Assembly (NCBI RefSeq): GCF_003063375.1
Contig: NZ_NERY01000001.1
Coordinates: forward strand, 744,001-808,000
Length of the DNA: 64,000 nt
Origin: Limnohabitans sp. MMS-10A-178
GTDB lineage: Bacteria > Pseudomonadota > Gammaproteobacteria > Burkholderiales > Burkholderiaceae_C
Direction of reading: 5' to 3'
The notes beneath the pieces are model-generated. The model was not told the origin of the DNA, did not search any database, and worked only from the letters and a program-made list of their open reading frames with translations. A program made the position numbers and the translations under genes. Shown here piece after piece: positions 34,337 to 45,312 of the stretch. Position 1 is the first letter of the stretch. Every line of letters starts with the position of its first letter.

Positions 34337-35904
34337 ACCGTTTTTTCAGGGGAATATTCATTGTCTGGACGGTATGGCGATTTGGCCTGCATGAGCTGAT
34401 TCTCTCCAATTTCAATCAGCCCCTGCTAAAACTGCTCTCCAAAATTCTCACCTTGGGCCGCACTTACAAGGCTTCGCGAGGCGAGCGTTTGCGTTTGTCG
34501 CTCGAACATTTGGGTCCTATCTTTGTGAAGTTTGGACAAGTGATGTCCACTCGGCGCGACTTGTTGCCTGACGACATTGCCATGGAGTTGGCCAAACTCC
34601 AAGACCGTGTGCCGCCCTTTAGCTCAGACATTGCTGTGGCCAGCATTGAGCGAGCCTTTGGGCGATCTGTCGATGAAATTTTCGAGTCCTTTGACCGCGT
34701 GCCTGTGGCCAGTGCTTCCATTGCCCAAGTGCATTTTGCTTTGTTGAAAAACAAAGAGGGCTTGGTTCAAGAGGTTGCAGTGAAGGTGCTTCGCCCCAAC
34801 ATGTTGCCAGCCATTGAAAAAGATTTGAACCTCATGCGCATGATGGCGGGCTGGCTCGAAAAACTCAGCGCTGATGGCAAGCGCCTCAAGCCGCGCGAAG
34901 TGGTTGCAGAATTTGACAAACATTTGCACGATGAATTGGACTTGGTCCGTGAGGCAGCCAATGCGGCGCAGTTGCGACGCAACATGCAAAGTTTGAATTT
35001 GGTCATGATTCCTGAAATGCATTGGGATTTCTGTCATCCCGAAGTCATTGTGATGGAGCGCATGAAAGGCTTGCCCATCAGCCAAGTCGATGCCTTGCGT
35101 GCCGCTGGCGTAGACATACCGCAGTTGGCCAAAGATGGTGTGACGCTGTTTTTCACACAGGTATTTCGAGATGGTTTTTTCCACGCCGACATGCACCCGG
35201 GCAATATTCAAGTGAGCATTGAGCCCGAAACAATGGGCCGTTATATCTCACTCGATTTTGGCATTGTGGGCACCCTCACAGAATACGACAAAGAATATTT
35301 GGCACAAAACTTCAGTGCTTTTTTCAGGCGCGACTACAAGCGCGTGGCCGAATTGCACATCGAGTCGGGCTGGGTGCCTGCCCACACGCGAGTCGACGAA
35401 CTGGAGTCGGCCATCCGGTCGGTGTGTGAGCCTTACTTTGACAGGCCCTTGAAGGAAATTTCTTTGGGCATGGTGCTCATGCGACTGTTTCAAACCTCGC
35501 GTCGTTTCAATGTCGAAATTCAGCCGCAGTTGGTCTTGCTGCAAAAAACGCTTCTCAACATTGAGGGTTTGGGGCGTCAGCTAGACCCAGAGCTCGATTT
35601 GTGGAACACCGCCAAGCCATTCCTTGAGCAGTGGATGATTGACCAAGTCGGACCCAAAAGATTTTTTCAACAACTCCGCGAACAGGCTCCCCAATACGCC
35701 AAAATATTGCCTCAGTTGCCGCGCTTGATGCATGATTACTTGAAGCAATCCACAGCCAGTGCACACGATCGAAACCAATTGGCTGCGCTGCTGGCTGAAC
35801 AACAACGGACCAATCGACTGTTGCAGGCTGTTGTCTATGTTGTGATCGGCTTTGTTTCCACCCTCATCGTGCTCAATGCATTCGAAAGATTTCATCAAAT
35901 CTAA
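34333..35904 (+). CDS. ubiB: Ubiquinone biosynthesis ABC1/ADCK-family protein UbiB
   Basis: [38 protein letters not shown], and [13 protein letters not shown]. Confidence 0.96.
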   Translation: MNRFFRGIFIVWTVWRFGLHELILSNFNQPLLKLLSKILTLGRTYKASRGERLRLSLEHLGPIFVKFGQVMSTRRDLLPDDIAMELAKLQDRVPPFSSDIAVASIERAFGRSVDEIFESFDRVPVASASIAQVHFALLKNKEGLVQEVAVKVLRPNMLPAIEKDLNLMRMMAGWLEKLSADGKRLKPREVVAEFDKHLHDELDLVREAANAAQLRRNMQSLNLVMIPEMHWDFCHPEVIVMERMKGLPISQVDALRAAGVDIPQLAKDGVTLFFTQVFRDGFFHADMHPGNIQVSIEPETMGRYISLDFGIVGTLTEYDKEYLAQNFSAFFRRDYKRVAELHIESGWVPAHTRVDELESAIRSVCEPYFDRPLKEISLGMVLMRLFQTSRRFNVEIQPQLVLLQKTLLNIEGLGRQLDPELDLWNTAKPFLEQWMIDQVGPKRFFQQLREQAPQYAKILPQLPRLMHDYLKQSTASAHDRNQLAALLAEQQRTNRLLQAVVYVVIGFVSTLIVLNAFERFHQI

Positions 35905-35915
35905 GGAGAGTTATT

Positions 35916-37364
35916 GTGTTGCTGACATTGGTCATCGCTTATTTGCTCGTCACCATTGCCATCGGATTGGTGGCTGCCAAACGGGTTAAAACTTCAGCTG
36001 ACTTTGCCATTGCGGGCAGACACTTGCCTTTGGCAATGATTGTGACCACCACCTTTGCCACTTGGTTTGGCTCTGAAACAGTGTTGGGAATTCCTGCTAA
36101 GTTTGTCAACAGTGGTTTGGGCGGCGTGGTAGAGGATCCGTTTGGTGCGGGCAGTTGTTTGATTTTGGTGGGCTTGTTTTTTGCCGCTAAGTTGTACCGC
36201 ATGAGCCTGCTGACCATCAGCGATTACTACCGCGAGCGCTATGGCCGTTCCGTCGAAATCCTGTGTTCCATCATCATCATGGTCAGCTATTTGGGTTGGG
36301 TTTCTGCCCAAGTAACGGCGCTTGGCTTGGTGTTCAGTTTGTTATCGGGTGGTGTCATCAGCATGCCTATGGGCATGGTCATTGGTGTGGTGTCCATCTT
36401 GGCCTACACCTTGTTTGGCGGCATGTGGTCGGTTGCCATTACCGATTTCATTCAAATGATTATTCTGGTGGTAGGCCTGGCTGCCTTGGCCGTCTATGCG
36501 GGAGATCAGGCGGGCGGTGCCGACAAGGTTATTGCTTTGGCCGTCAGCCAAGACATGTTCAACTTTTTCCCTGAACCCAATCTGAAAGAGATTTTGTTTT
36601 TTGTAGCGGCCGCCATCACCATCATGTTTGGCTCTATTCCTCAGCAAGATGTGTTTCAGCGTGTGATGTCTGCCAACAGTTTGAATGCCGCCACCAAGGG
36701 CCCCATCATTGGCGGCATTTGCTATATCTTGTTTGCTTTTGTGCCCATGTTTTTGGTGGTCAGTGCGCTTATCATCATGCCCGAGAAGGCAGCGCAACTC
36801 ATTGAGGAAGACCCCCAAAAGGTATTGCCTACTTTGGTGATGGATCACATGCCTTTCATCATGCAAGTGCTCTTTTTTGGCGCATTGCTGTCTGCCATCA
36901 AATCTTGTGCGTCAGCCACATTGCTGGCCCCTAGCGTCACATTTACCGAAAACATATGGCGCCAGTTCCGCCCACACCAAAGTGACAAACAGGCCTTGCT
37001 GGCCATGCGCATCACGGTCTTGATTTTCAGTGGCTTGGTCTTGGCTTACGCCATTTCCATGCAGGGAAGTTCCATTTACGAGATGGTTTCTGGTGCCTAT
37101 CAGGTCACTCTGGTTGGCGCTTTCATTCCCTTGCTTTTCGGCCTGTATTGGCAAAAAGCCACCACCCAAGGTGCTATTTTTGCCATTGTTTTGGGTCTCC
37201 TGACTTGGCTGCTTTTGCTCTTGACCCCTGCTGGAGAAGAATTTCCAGCCCAATTGGCGGGTGTTTTGGCCAGTTTGGCAGGCATGTTGATCGGTTCTTT
37301 GGGCCCCCAAGCCATCGCCAACAAGCATGGTTCCCACCACGTTCTGCAAGGTAGCCGCCTATAA
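35916..37364 (+). CDS. Sodium:solute symporter (SSS) family protein
   Basis: About 13 TM segments; AGRHLPLAMIVTTTFATWFGSETVLGIPAKFVNSGLGGVVEDPFGAG. Confidence 0.88.
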   Translation: MLLTLVIAYLLVTIAIGLVAAKRVKTSADFAIAGRHLPLAMIVTTTFATWFGSETVLGIPAKFVNSGLGGVVEDPFGAGSCLILVGLFFAAKLYRMSLLTISDYYRERYGRSVEILCSIIIMVSYLGWVSAQVTALGLVFSLLSGGVISMPMGMVIGVVSILAYTLFGGMWSVAITDFIQMIILVVGLAALAVYAGDQAGGADKVIALAVSQDMFNFFPEPNLKEILFFVAAAITIMFGSIPQQDVFQRVMSANSLNAATKGPIIGGICYILFAFVPMFLVVSALIIMPEKAAQLIEEDPQKVLPTLVMDHMPFIMQVLFFGALLSAIKSCASATLLAPSVTFTENIWRQFRPHQSDKQALLAMRITVLIFSGLVLAYAISMQGSSIYEMVSGAYQVTLVGAFIPLLFGLYWQKATTQGAIFAIVLGLLTWLLLLLTPAGEEFPAQLAGVLASLAGMLIGSLGPQAIANKHGSHHVLQGSRL

Positions 37365-37400
37365 TTGAGGGTTTTGTGATTCAACGCGAGAACCTTCTAC

Positions 37401-37748
37401 ATGCCCATCTACGCCTACAAGTGTGATTCCTGTGGCCATGCCAAGGATGTTTTGCAAAAGATGTCAGACGATCCCCTGACAAAATGCCCTTCCTGTGGTG
37501 CCCCCACATTCAACAAACAACTCACTGCCGCTGGTTTTCAGCTCAAAGGCTCTGGTTGGTACGCTACTGATTTCAAGGGCGGTGCCGCTAGCACGGCTGC
37601 ACCCGCTGTGGCGGGCGCTGCTGCAGGGACTGCCACGCCATCTGACGCGGGTGGTGGTGCAAGCCCTTCAGCCGAGCCCTCTGCCGCTTCGCCATCTTCA
37701 TCGGCATCATCGGCTTCTGCCTGCGCGCCTTCTTGCGCCTGTCACTGA
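37401..37748 (+). CDS. FmdB-family zinc-ribbon regulatory protein
   Basis: MPIYAYKCDSCGHAKDVLQKMSDDPLTKCPSCG, with an A/S/P-rich C-terminal tail. Confidence 0.9.
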   Translation: MPIYAYKCDSCGHAKDVLQKMSDDPLTKCPSCGAPTFNKQLTAAGFQLKGSGWYATDFKGGAASTAAPAVAGAAAGTATPSDAGGGASPSAEPSAASPSSSASSASACAPSCACH

Positions 37749-37758
37749 GACTTTCTAA

Positions 37759-38424
37759 ATGAACTTGAAAATCCGCCATTATTTGTTGACAGGCTTGCTG
37801 GTCTGGTTGCCCATGGGTGTTACGGTCTGGTTGCTGACCTGGTTGGTTGGCACCATGGATGGCATTTTCTTGGCTATTTTGGGCGCGCTCGATGCTGTGA
37901 TTCCTGGCATGCACGAGTTGGCCGAATCATTGCGTCACATGCCTGGCCTGGGCGTGATCTTGGTGGCATTGGTTATTTACTTCACGGGTTTGTTTGTTAC
38001 CAATATCTTTGGTCAATGGTCCTTGCGGCAGTGGAACAAGATCATCACCCGAATTCCAGTAGTCAACAGCATTTACTCCAGTGTCAAGCAAGTGGCCGAC
38101 ACTTTGTTTTCTGGCAGTGGCAAGGCTTTTTCCAAAGCGCTATTGGTGCAATACCCCCATCAAGGTTCTTGGACCATTGCTTTTTTGACTGGCGCACCCA
38201 GTGGTCAGGTGGCGCAACAACTACCCCATGATTGCGTCAGTGTTTATGTGCCCACAACGCCTAACCCCACTTCTGGCTTCTTCCTCATCATGCCCAGAGC
38301 CAATGTGGTGGAGTTGGACATGAGTGTGGACGATGCCTTCAAGTACATCATCTCGATGGGTGTTGTGGTGCCCGGTGGCCCCGACGCATTGCCCCACAAA
38401 GCCAATACCTCCAAAGCAGTTTGA
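37759..38424 (+). CDS. DUF502 family membrane protein
   Basis: [27 protein letters not shown] and [23 protein letters not shown]...VLVQYP-like DUF502 pattern. Confidence 0.88.
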   Translation: MNLKIRHYLLTGLLVWLPMGVTVWLLTWLVGTMDGIFLAILGALDAVIPGMHELAESLRHMPGLGVILVALVIYFTGLFVTNIFGQWSLRQWNKIITRIPVVNSIYSSVKQVADTLFSGSGKAFSKALLVQYPHQGSWTIAFLTGAPSGQVAQQLPHDCVSVYVPTTPNPTSGFFLIMPRANVVELDMSVDDAFKYIISMGVVVPGGPDALPHKANTSKAV

Positions 38425-38467
38425 ATTGGCTTGGAGCCAAAGATTTCCAATTGAAAGAACTTCCCCC

Positions 38468-40270
38468 ATGTCTATGCGTTCACATTACTGCGGTCTAGTT
38501 ACCGAAGCCCTGATGGGCCAAACCGTCACTTTGTGCGGTTGGGTCAATCGCCGTCGTGACCACGGTGGCGTGATCTTCGTCGACGTGCGCGACCGTGAAG
38601 GCTATGTGCAGGTAGTGTGCGACCCCGACCGTGCTGACATGTTCAAAACCGCCGAAGGCTTGCGCAACGAGTTTTGCATCCAGATCAAAGGCCTGGTTCG
38701 CGCTCGCCCAGAAGGCACCACCAACGACAACCTGAAAAGCGGCAAGATTGAAATCTTATGCCACGAACTGACGGTGCTCAACCCATCCGTCACGCCCCCG
38801 TTCTTGCTCGACGACGATAATCTGTCAGAGACCACGCGCCTCACACACCGCGTGCTCGACCTGCGCCGTCCCTACATGCAAAACAACCTCATGCTGCGCT
38901 ACAAAGTGGCCATGGAAGTGCGCAAGTTTTTGGACGAAAACGGCTTCATCGACATCGAAACTCCCATGCTGACCAAGAGCACGCCCGAAGGCGCGCGAGA
39001 TTACTTGGTGCCCAGCCGTGTGCACGATGGCCAGTTCTTCGCTTTGCCCCAGTCGCCCCAGTTGTTCAAGCAATTGCTCATGGTGGCTGGCTACGACCGT
39101 TATTACCAAATCACCAAGTGTTTCCGCGACGAAGACTTGCGCGCCGACCGTCAGCCCGAATTCACGCAGATTGATATTGAAACGTCCTTCTTGGGCGAGC
39201 AAGAAATTCGCGACATGTTCCAAGGCATGATCAGCAGCGTGTTCAAGAAAGTCTTGAACATCGATTTGGGTGCTTTCCCTGTCATGGCTTACTCTGAAGC
39301 CATGCATCGCTTCGGCTCAGACAAGCCCGACTTGCGCGTTAAGTTGGAGTTCACTGAGTTGACCGACATCATGGGCGATGTCGACTTCAAAGTGTTCAGC
39401 ACGCCTGCCACAACACCCGGCGGCCGTGTGGTGGCTTTGCGCGTGCCTGGTGGCTCCGAAATTAGCCGAGGTGAAATCGATGGCTACACCGAGTTTGTGA
39501 AGATCTACGGTGCCAAAGGTTTGGCTTGGATCAAGGTCAATGAAGTGGCCAAAGGCCGCGACGGTTTGCAAAGCCCCATCGTGAAAAACTTGCACGATGC
39601 AGCCATTGCCGAAATTCTGAAGCGCACCAATGCTCAAGATGGCGACATTCTGTTCTTCGGTGCCGACAAAGCCAAAGTGGTCAACGATGGCATTGGTGCT
39701 TTGCGCCTCAAAATTGGTCACAGCGAATTTGCCAAAAAATCGGGCTTGTTCGAAAACCGTTGGGCACCCATGTGGGTTGTCGACTTCCCAATGTTCGAGT
39801 ACGACGAAGATTCACAGCGTTACACCGCCGTGCACCACCCCTTCACCGCGCCCAAAGACGGTCACGAAGACTGGATGGTCACAGCCCCCGAGAAATGCAT
39901 TGCCAAAGGCTATGACATGGTTTTGAACGGCTGGGAAATTGGTGGTGGTTCTGTGCGCATTCACCGAGCCGACGTGCAGCAAAAAGTGTTTGACGCTTTG
40001 AAAATCACACCCGAAGAAGCTCAACTCAAATTTGGTTTCTTGCTCGATGCATTGCAGTATGGCGCACCACCCCACGGTGGTTTGGCCTTCGGCTTAGACC
40101 GCATCATTACGTTGATGACGGGTGCCGAATCTATTCGCGATGTGATTGCTTTCCCCAAAACACAACGTGCTCAGTGCTTGCTCACCCAAGCGCCAAGCCC
40201 TGTGGACGAAAAGCAATTGCGCGAGTTGCACATTCGCGTGCGCAACCCTGAAGCCGCTAAGGTTTCTTAA
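38468..40270 (+). CDS. aspS: Aspartyl-tRNA synthetase (AspRS)
   Basis: [43 protein letters not shown] and C-terminal [25 protein letters not shown]. Start revised from the ORF track. Confidence 0.97.
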   Translation: MSMRSHYCGLVTEALMGQTVTLCGWVNRRRDHGGVIFVDVRDREGYVQVVCDPDRADMFKTAEGLRNEFCIQIKGLVRARPEGTTNDNLKSGKIEILCHELTVLNPSVTPPFLLDDDNLSETTRLTHRVLDLRRPYMQNNLMLRYKVAMEVRKFLDENGFIDIETPMLTKSTPEGARDYLVPSRVHDGQFFALPQSPQLFKQLLMVAGYDRYYQITKCFRDEDLRADRQPEFTQIDIETSFLGEQEIRDMFQGMISSVFKKVLNIDLGAFPVMAYSEAMHRFGSDKPDLRVKLEFTELTDIMGDVDFKVFSTPATTPGGRVVALRVPGGSEISRGEIDGYTEFVKIYGAKGLAWIKVNEVAKGRDGLQSPIVKNLHDAAIAEILKRTNAQDGDILFFGADKAKVVNDGIGALRLKIGHSEFAKKSGLFENRWAPMWVVDFPMFEYDEDSQRYTAVHHPFTAPKDGHEDWMVTAPEKCIAKGYDMVLNGWEIGGGSVRIHRADVQQKVFDALKITPEEAQLKFGFLLDALQYGAPPHGGLAFGLDRIITLMTGAESIRDVIAFPKTQRAQCLLTQAPSPVDEKQLRELHIRVRNPEAAKVS

Positions 40271-40273
40271 GGC

Positions 40274-41479
40274 TTAAGCCAAACCCAAACGCCACAAGGA
40301 AGTGACCTCTGCCGCACGTGCTGCGTGCAGAGGGTCGCTTTCATCTTGGACTTTTTTGTGCTCGGCTTTGGTGTCGAGTTTGCCGATGACCTTCAAGCCT
40401 CCGGCTGAGATCCATTCTTGAAGCTCTGCGCGAGTGCGCAATCCCAAATGCTCTGCCAAATCTGACAAGATCAACCAGCCTTCTCCTTGGGGTACAAGGT
40501 GGGCTGCTAAGCCCGCCAAAAAGCCTTTGAGCATGGCACTGTTCTCATCGTAGATTGCACGCTCAATGGGTGCGCTGGCGCGTGCAGGCAACCAAGGCGG
40601 GTTGCATACGATCAGAGACGCTGTGCCTTCGGGAAACAGATTGGCTTTGGACAATTCAACTTTGCCTTGTAGGCCTAAGCGCTTGATATTTTCTTTGGCA
40701 CATGACAAGGCGCGGTCATCAAGGTCGGTGCCAATCACGCGTTTGACGCCACGTTTGGCCAATACGGCAGACAGCACACCTGTACCCACGCCAATGTCAA
40801 ATGCCAAGTCGGTACTTGGCAGCGGTGCATCGGCAACCAGTTGAATGTACTCGCCGCGCAGGGGCGAGAACACACCATAGCTGGGGTGAATGCGGTTGTG
40901 AGGTGAACTGCCGAGTGCTGAAATTTCCATGCCTTTTTCATGCCACTCGTGGGCTCCCACCAAGCCTAACAATTCGCGCAAGGATGTTACGCAACCGGTG
41001 GTGCCGGCAGGGCCCCAGGCTTCATTCATGGCCGCTCGCCAATCTGGCGCGCGGCGCAAACTGATCTGACGGTCTGGATTGACTTGAATCAAGATCATGC
41101 TCAAGGTGCGAGCGCGTTGCGACTGGGCTTGGCGGTGCAAGTGAAAATTTTCTTGCGCTGTATGGTTTGTTTCAGGGTGGGACTTTGAAACTCTGCGAAT
41201 TTTTTTGGGTGCATCGCAGCGCCTGGCCAAGGCTTGCAGCAGAAGCCGTGCATTTTGAAAATCACCCCGCCAGAGCATGCCTGTACCTGCACATGCCAAG
41301 CGGTAAGCCCTGTCAGCGCTCAGGGTATCGTCTGCCAACACCACCCGTTTGGGAGCGGGTGCGCCGCGTTCGCTGCGCCAAACATCCTCGCAATCATGGC
41401 CGTTTTCTAGCCAAGTAATGGTGGTGGCAACTCCTTGGTGGGAGTTTGCGGGGAGGATGGGGGCGTCTTGACTGTGCAT
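40274..41479 (-). CDS. Class I SAM-dependent methyltransferase with NPPW motif (HemK/RsmC-like fold)
   Basis: DIGVGTGVLSAVLAKRGVKRVIGTDLDDRAL and IVCNPPWLPARASAPIERAIYDENSAML. Confidence 0.85.
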   Translation of the reverse strand: MHSQDAPILPANSHQGVATTITWLENGHDCEDVWRSERGAPAPKRVVLADDTLSADRAYRLACAGTGMLWRGDFQNARLLLQALARRCDAPKKIRRVSKSHPETNHTAQENFHLHRQAQSQRARTLSMILIQVNPDRQISLRRAPDWRAAMNEAWGPAGTTGCVTSLRELLGLVGAHEWHEKGMEISALGSSPHNRIHPSYGVFSPLRGEYIQLVADAPLPSTDLAFDIGVGTGVLSAVLAKRGVKRVIGTDLDDRALSCAKENIKRLGLQGKVELSKANLFPEGTASLIVCNPPWLPARASAPIERAIYDENSAMLKGFLAGLAAHLVPQGEGWLILSDLAEHLGLRTRAELQEWISAGGLKVIGKLDTKAEHKKVQDESDPLHAARAAEVTSLWRLGLA

Positions 41480-41540
41480 GGCTTGATCATAGGTGCTTCT
41501 GGGGCAATTGCTCAATCCCTTCAAGACAAGGGCAAAGTTC

Positions 41541-42023
41541 ATGCAGAATGAACAGGCTATGCAAAATCCTGATTTCAAAATACCTGAGTCTGTTTTGGTT
41601 GTGATCTACACCCTTGAAGCCGAGGTCTTGCTCATTCGCAGGGCAGATGCAGGCACCTGGCAATCGGTCACTGGAAGCAAAGATTTTGAACATGAGACTT
41701 GGCATCAAACAGCATGCCGAGAGGTGATGGAAGAGACGGGCATTGACATTGCACACCCACATTGCGAGTTGTCTGATTGGGCGTTGGAGAATATTTATGA
41801 AATTTATCCGGCTTGGCGTTTTCGATACGCACCCCATGTGAGTCACAACAAAGAACGCGTCTTTGGCTTGAAGATGTCAAAGAAAATGCCCATCCGATTG
41901 AGCCCAAAGGAGCACACCGAGTACCAATGGTTGTCTTGGCAAGAGGCGGCAGACACCTGTTTCTCTCCCTCTAATGCAGAGGCCATATTGATGTTGCCCC
42001 GTTGGTTGCAAGGTTTGCGATGA
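41541..42023 (+). CDS. nudB: Dihydroneopterin triphosphate diphosphatase (Nudix)
   Basis: KIPESVLVVIYTLEAEVLLIRRADAGTWQSVTGSKDFEHETWHQTACREVMEETGID. Confidence 0.9.
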   Translation: MQNEQAMQNPDFKIPESVLVVIYTLEAEVLLIRRADAGTWQSVTGSKDFEHETWHQTACREVMEETGIDIAHPHCELSDWALENIYEIYPAWRFRYAPHVSHNKERVFGLKMSKKMPIRLSPKEHTEYQWLSWQEAADTCFSPSNAEAILMLPRWLQGLR

Positions 42024-42853
42024 AAAAAGAGCAAGCTGCTTTTTTGAAGGTAGCCACCTACAACATCCACAAAGGCGTTCAAGGCATGGGCCCCGGGCGA
42101 CGGCTAGAAATTCACAACTTAGGTTTGGCCATTGAGCAGTTGGACGCTGACATTGTGTGTCTGCAGGAGGTTCGAAAAGTTCATCGGCGCGAAGAAAAGT
42201 ATTTCAAGCATTGGCCAGAAATACCGCAGGCTGAATTTTTGGCGCCACCAGGTTATCAGGCCATTTACAAAACCAATGCCGTGACGCGGCACGGTGAACA
42301 TGGCAATGCCTTGCTGTCACGCTGGCCTGTGGTGTCGCATCGGCATGAAGACATGTCAGACCATCGATTCGAGCAACGTGGCTTGCTGCATGTCGAAATA
42401 CAAGTGGGTGAAATACATGTGGGCGAAATTCACCGGGGCGCACTTCAAGTGGCTTCACACGGCACGCCCAATACAACAGCCCAAGCCAAGCAGTCATTGC
42501 CTTTGAATGTGCACGTGATTGTGGTGCATTTGGGACTGATCCCCGCTAGCAGAGTTCGCCAAGTAGAGCAGTTGCAGCACTACATTGAGCGCGAAGTGCC
42601 TAGCAAGTCGCCTCTGCTGGTGGCAGGGGATTTCAACGATTGGGGCACGCGTGTGACCAAAATGATGCGCATGCAAAATTTGAAAGAATGGGAAGGCGCC
42701 AAATACCCGACCTATCCCTCGAGATTGCCCATTGTTCAGCTAGACCATGTCTATGCCAAGGGATTGAGTCCTGTCAGTCAGATGGTGCCGCACGGCAAAA
42801 TTTGGCGCCAAATGTCTGATCACTTGCCTTTGGTTGCGCAATTTGACCTATGA
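42020..42853 (+). CDS. Endonuclease/exonuclease/phosphatase-fold protein (YbhP-like)
   Basis: VATYNIHKGVQGMGPGRR, DADIVCLQEV, VAGDFNDWG, and LDHVYAKGL...SDHLPL; sits upstream of clsB. Confidence 0.9.
   Translation: MKKEQAAFLKVATYNIHKGVQGMGPGRRLEIHNLGLAIEQLDADIVCLQEVRKVHRREEKYFKHWPEIPQAEFLAPPGYQAIYKTNAVTRHGEHGNALLSRWPVVSHRHEDMSDHRFEQRGLLHVEIQVGEIHVGEIHRGALQVASHGTPNTTAQAKQSLPLNVHVIVVHLGLIPASRVRQVEQLQHYIEREVPSKSPLLVAGDFNDWGTRVTKMMRMQNLKEWEGAKYPTYPSRLPIVQLDHVYAKGLSPVSQMVPHGKIWRQMSDHLPLVAQFDL
42392..42436 (+). repeat. In-frame 15-bp tandem repeats inside the YbhP-like gene
   Basis: gtcgaaatacaagtg / ggtgaaatacatgtg / ggcgaaattcaccgg; protein VEIQV-GEIHV-GEIHR, followed by the degenerate GALQV. 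Confidence 0.85.
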
Positions 42854-44079
42854 AAAGTCATCCAGTTCTTCGCGATGGCCACCAAATCAAACTGCTTCAG
42901 GGTGGCGCAGATTTTTTTCCTGAATTGATTCGTGCACTGGATGCTGCGCGCTCTCACATCCAACTTGAAACCTATATTTTTGATTTCCATGGCGATGGCG
43001 CATTGGTGGCTGCTGCTCTAGAGAGGGCAGGCCGACGTGGCGTGCGTGTGTGGGTCGTGGTGGATGGTGTGGGCACACCAAAACTGAAAGAGGAATGGCG
43101 AACTCGATTTGACTCGGCTGGCGTGGAGTGGCGCGTTTACTCGCCCTTGGGTACGCTCGGACTTCTCATTCCCAGTCGGTGGCGCAGGCTGCATCGCAAG
43201 TTGTGTGTGGTGGATGGCCATGTGGCATTTTGTGGTGGCATCAACATCCTCGATGATCTTTACGACCCCCAGCACGGTACTTTGAAGTCACCCCGTTTGG
43301 ACTTTGCGGTTTGCGCCGCTGGCGCTTTGGTGCAGCAAGTTCAAGAGGCGACCACGCAGCTTTGGTGGCGCATGCAAGCTGTGCGCCATGTAAGGCAGCA
43401 AAATTTTCCTGAGGCATTCAGCTCTTTCAGGGCTGCGGGCCTTCACATGCCCTGGATTCATGACACAAGGCAAGCGCATGGCGACACTTGGGTGGCCAAG
43501 GCGGGCTTGTTGCTCAGGGACAACCTGCTACATCGGGGGCAAATTGAAAAAGCTTACCGGCGTGCCATTGGTTTGGCCAGGCACGATATTGTGATTGCCA
43601 ATGCTTATTTCTTACCTGGCCGTAAATTGCGGCAAGCTTTGGTGCATGCCGCTCAACGAGGTGTGAGGGTGCGCTTGTTGCTTCAAGGTCGGTATGAATA
43701 CTTCATGCAATACCATGCCGCGCGGCCTGTCTATCGTCAATTGTTGGAAGCGGGTGTTGAAATATACGAATACTCAGAAAGCTTCTTGCATGCCAAAGTG
43801 GCCGTGATCGATGCCCATCACGATCGACCCTGGGCCACTGTAGGGTCTTCCAATCTTGACCCCTTTAGTTTGTTACTGGCCAGGGAAGCCAACGTGGTCG
43901 TGGCAGACACTTTTTTTGCCAAACACCTTAGAGACGGGCTTGAGCACGCCATGGCGTCCAAAAGCCAGCGAATCATGCCTCAATCCCTCTTGCAACGTTC
44001 GCAATTCCAAAGGGCCATGGATTGGACCGCTTTCGGGCTCATGCGATTGGCCATTTGGCTGACTGGCAATCGATATTGA
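42850..44079 (+). CDS. clsB: Cardiolipin synthase B (phospholipase D superfamily)
   Basis: Two HKD motifs: LHRKLCVVDGHVAFCGG and LHAKVAVIDAHHDRPWATVGSSNLD. Confidence 0.93.
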   Translation: MKSHPVLRDGHQIKLLQGGADFFPELIRALDAARSHIQLETYIFDFHGDGALVAAALERAGRRGVRVWVVVDGVGTPKLKEEWRTRFDSAGVEWRVYSPLGTLGLLIPSRWRRLHRKLCVVDGHVAFCGGINILDDLYDPQHGTLKSPRLDFAVCAAGALVQQVQEATTQLWWRMQAVRHVRQQNFPEAFSSFRAAGLHMPWIHDTRQAHGDTWVAKAGLLLRDNLLHRGQIEKAYRRAIGLARHDIVIANAYFLPGRKLRQALVHAAQRGVRVRLLLQGRYEYFMQYHAARPVYRQLLEAGVEIYEYSESFLHAKVAVIDAHHDRPWATVGSSNLDPFSLLLAREANVVVADTFFAKHLRDGLEHAMASKSQRIMPQSLLQRSQFQRAMDWTAFGLMRLAIWLTGNRY

Positions 44080-44173
44080 ATTGAATGATTGGCTTAAACC
44101 GCCATGCCCGTATAGTGAAAAGTGGCTTGATTCACTGGTACGATCTAATTTTGACCATTCTCATTAGACGCCT

Positions 44174-44887
44174 ATGAATGCTCCCGCTCACTTGCCCGCA
44201 GAGGACATCGGAACACCCGTTTCCGTGAAAATTCGCGAACGCATCCTGGCCGCCCGCAAACGCTTCAATGCCAACGACAACATTGCTGACTTCATCCAGC
44301 CTGGCGAACTGGACCAAATGTTGGACGAAGTGGCGCAAAAAATGCAGACGGTTTTGGACAGCATGGTGATTGATACAAAAAACGATCACAACACCCAAGA
44401 CACGGCTCGCCGCGTGGCAAAAATGTACCTGAAGGAAGTCTTCAAGGGCCGCTATGTTCAAAGCCCCGAGGTCACCGAATTTCCCAATGCCGAGCACCTC
44501 AATGAACTCATGATTGTGGGTCCTATCACGGTGCGCAGCGCATGCAGCCACCACCTGTGCCCCGTCATTGGTCAAATCTGGATTGGTGTCTTGCCTAACG
44601 AGCACACCAATGTCATTGGTCTTTCTAAATATGCTCGGCTGGCGGAGTGGATCATGGGCCGTCCTCAAATTCAAGAAGAAGCCGTAGTTCAGTTGGCCGA
44701 CTTGATTCAGCGCAAAACGCAACCCGATGGCTTGGCCATCGTGATGGAAGCCAGCCACTTCTGCATGGGCTGGCGCGGTGTCAAAGACATGGACAGCAAA
44801 ATGATCAATTCTGTTATGCGTGGTGTGTTCTTAAAAGATGCCAATTTGCGTCGTGAATTCTTGTCGTTGATTCCTAGAAAGGCCTGA
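44174..44887 (+). CDS. folE: GTP cyclohydrolase I
   Basis: RSACSHHLCPVIGQIWIGVLPNEHTNVIGLSKYARLAEW and VVMEASHFCMGWRGV-type Zn/active-site motifs. Confidence 0.96.
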   Translation: MNAPAHLPAEDIGTPVSVKIRERILAARKRFNANDNIADFIQPGELDQMLDEVAQKMQTVLDSMVIDTKNDHNTQDTARRVAKMYLKEVFKGRYVQSPEVTEFPNAEHLNELMIVGPITVRSACSHHLCPVIGQIWIGVLPNEHTNVIGLSKYARLAEWIMGRPQIQEEAVVQLADLIQRKTQPDGLAIVMEASHFCMGWRGVKDMDSKMINSVMRGVFLKDANLRREFLSLIPRKA

Positions 44888-44889
44888 TC

Positions 44890-45312
44890 ATGTTGGTTCG
44901 TTTACTTTATGCAAGTCGTGCCGTTGACCCTCAGCCATCGGTCATTGAATCCATCTTGTCTCAATCCCGACAATTCAACCCCAGCACAGGCATTACTGGT
45001 ATTTTGGTTTATGGTGCCGGCATCTTTTTGCAAGCCATCGAAGGTGGTCGTGAGGCAGTGAGTGACTTGTACGGCCATATTCAAAAAGACGCTCGCCACA
45101 AGCAAGTTGTGTTGTTGCATTACGAAGAAATTTCACAACGTCGCTTCAGTGGTTGGACCATGGGACAAGTCGATGTCTCACGTGTCAATACCAGCATCTT
45201 GTTGAAATACTCTGAGCGTGCCGAGCTTGATCCTTACAGCGTGTCGGGGTCTGTCTCTTTGGCATTGCTCGAAGAACTCATGGCCACAGCTTCCATCATT
45301 GGGCGTGCTTGA
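44890..45312 (+). CDS. BLUF-domain (FAD) blue-light photoreceptor, short PixD/BlrB-like type
   Basis: LVRLLYASRA (flavin-site Tyr), SRQFNPSTGITGILVYGAGIFLQAIEGGREAVSDLYGHI (Asn, Gln), RHKQVVLLHYEEISQRRFSGWTMG (Trp/Met). Confidence 0.92.
   Translation: MLVRLLYASRAVDPQPSVIESILSQSRQFNPSTGITGILVYGAGIFLQAIEGGREAVSDLYGHIQKDARHKQVVLLHYEEISQRRFSGWTMGQVDVSRVNTSILLKYSERAELDPYSVSGSVSLALLEELMATASIIGRA

Noticed and set aside
40262-40280. CTTAAGGCTTAAG between aspS and the methyltransferase as a terminator
   Set aside because: Short AT-rich palindromes without a stable stem or T tract; mostly composed of the two stop codons.
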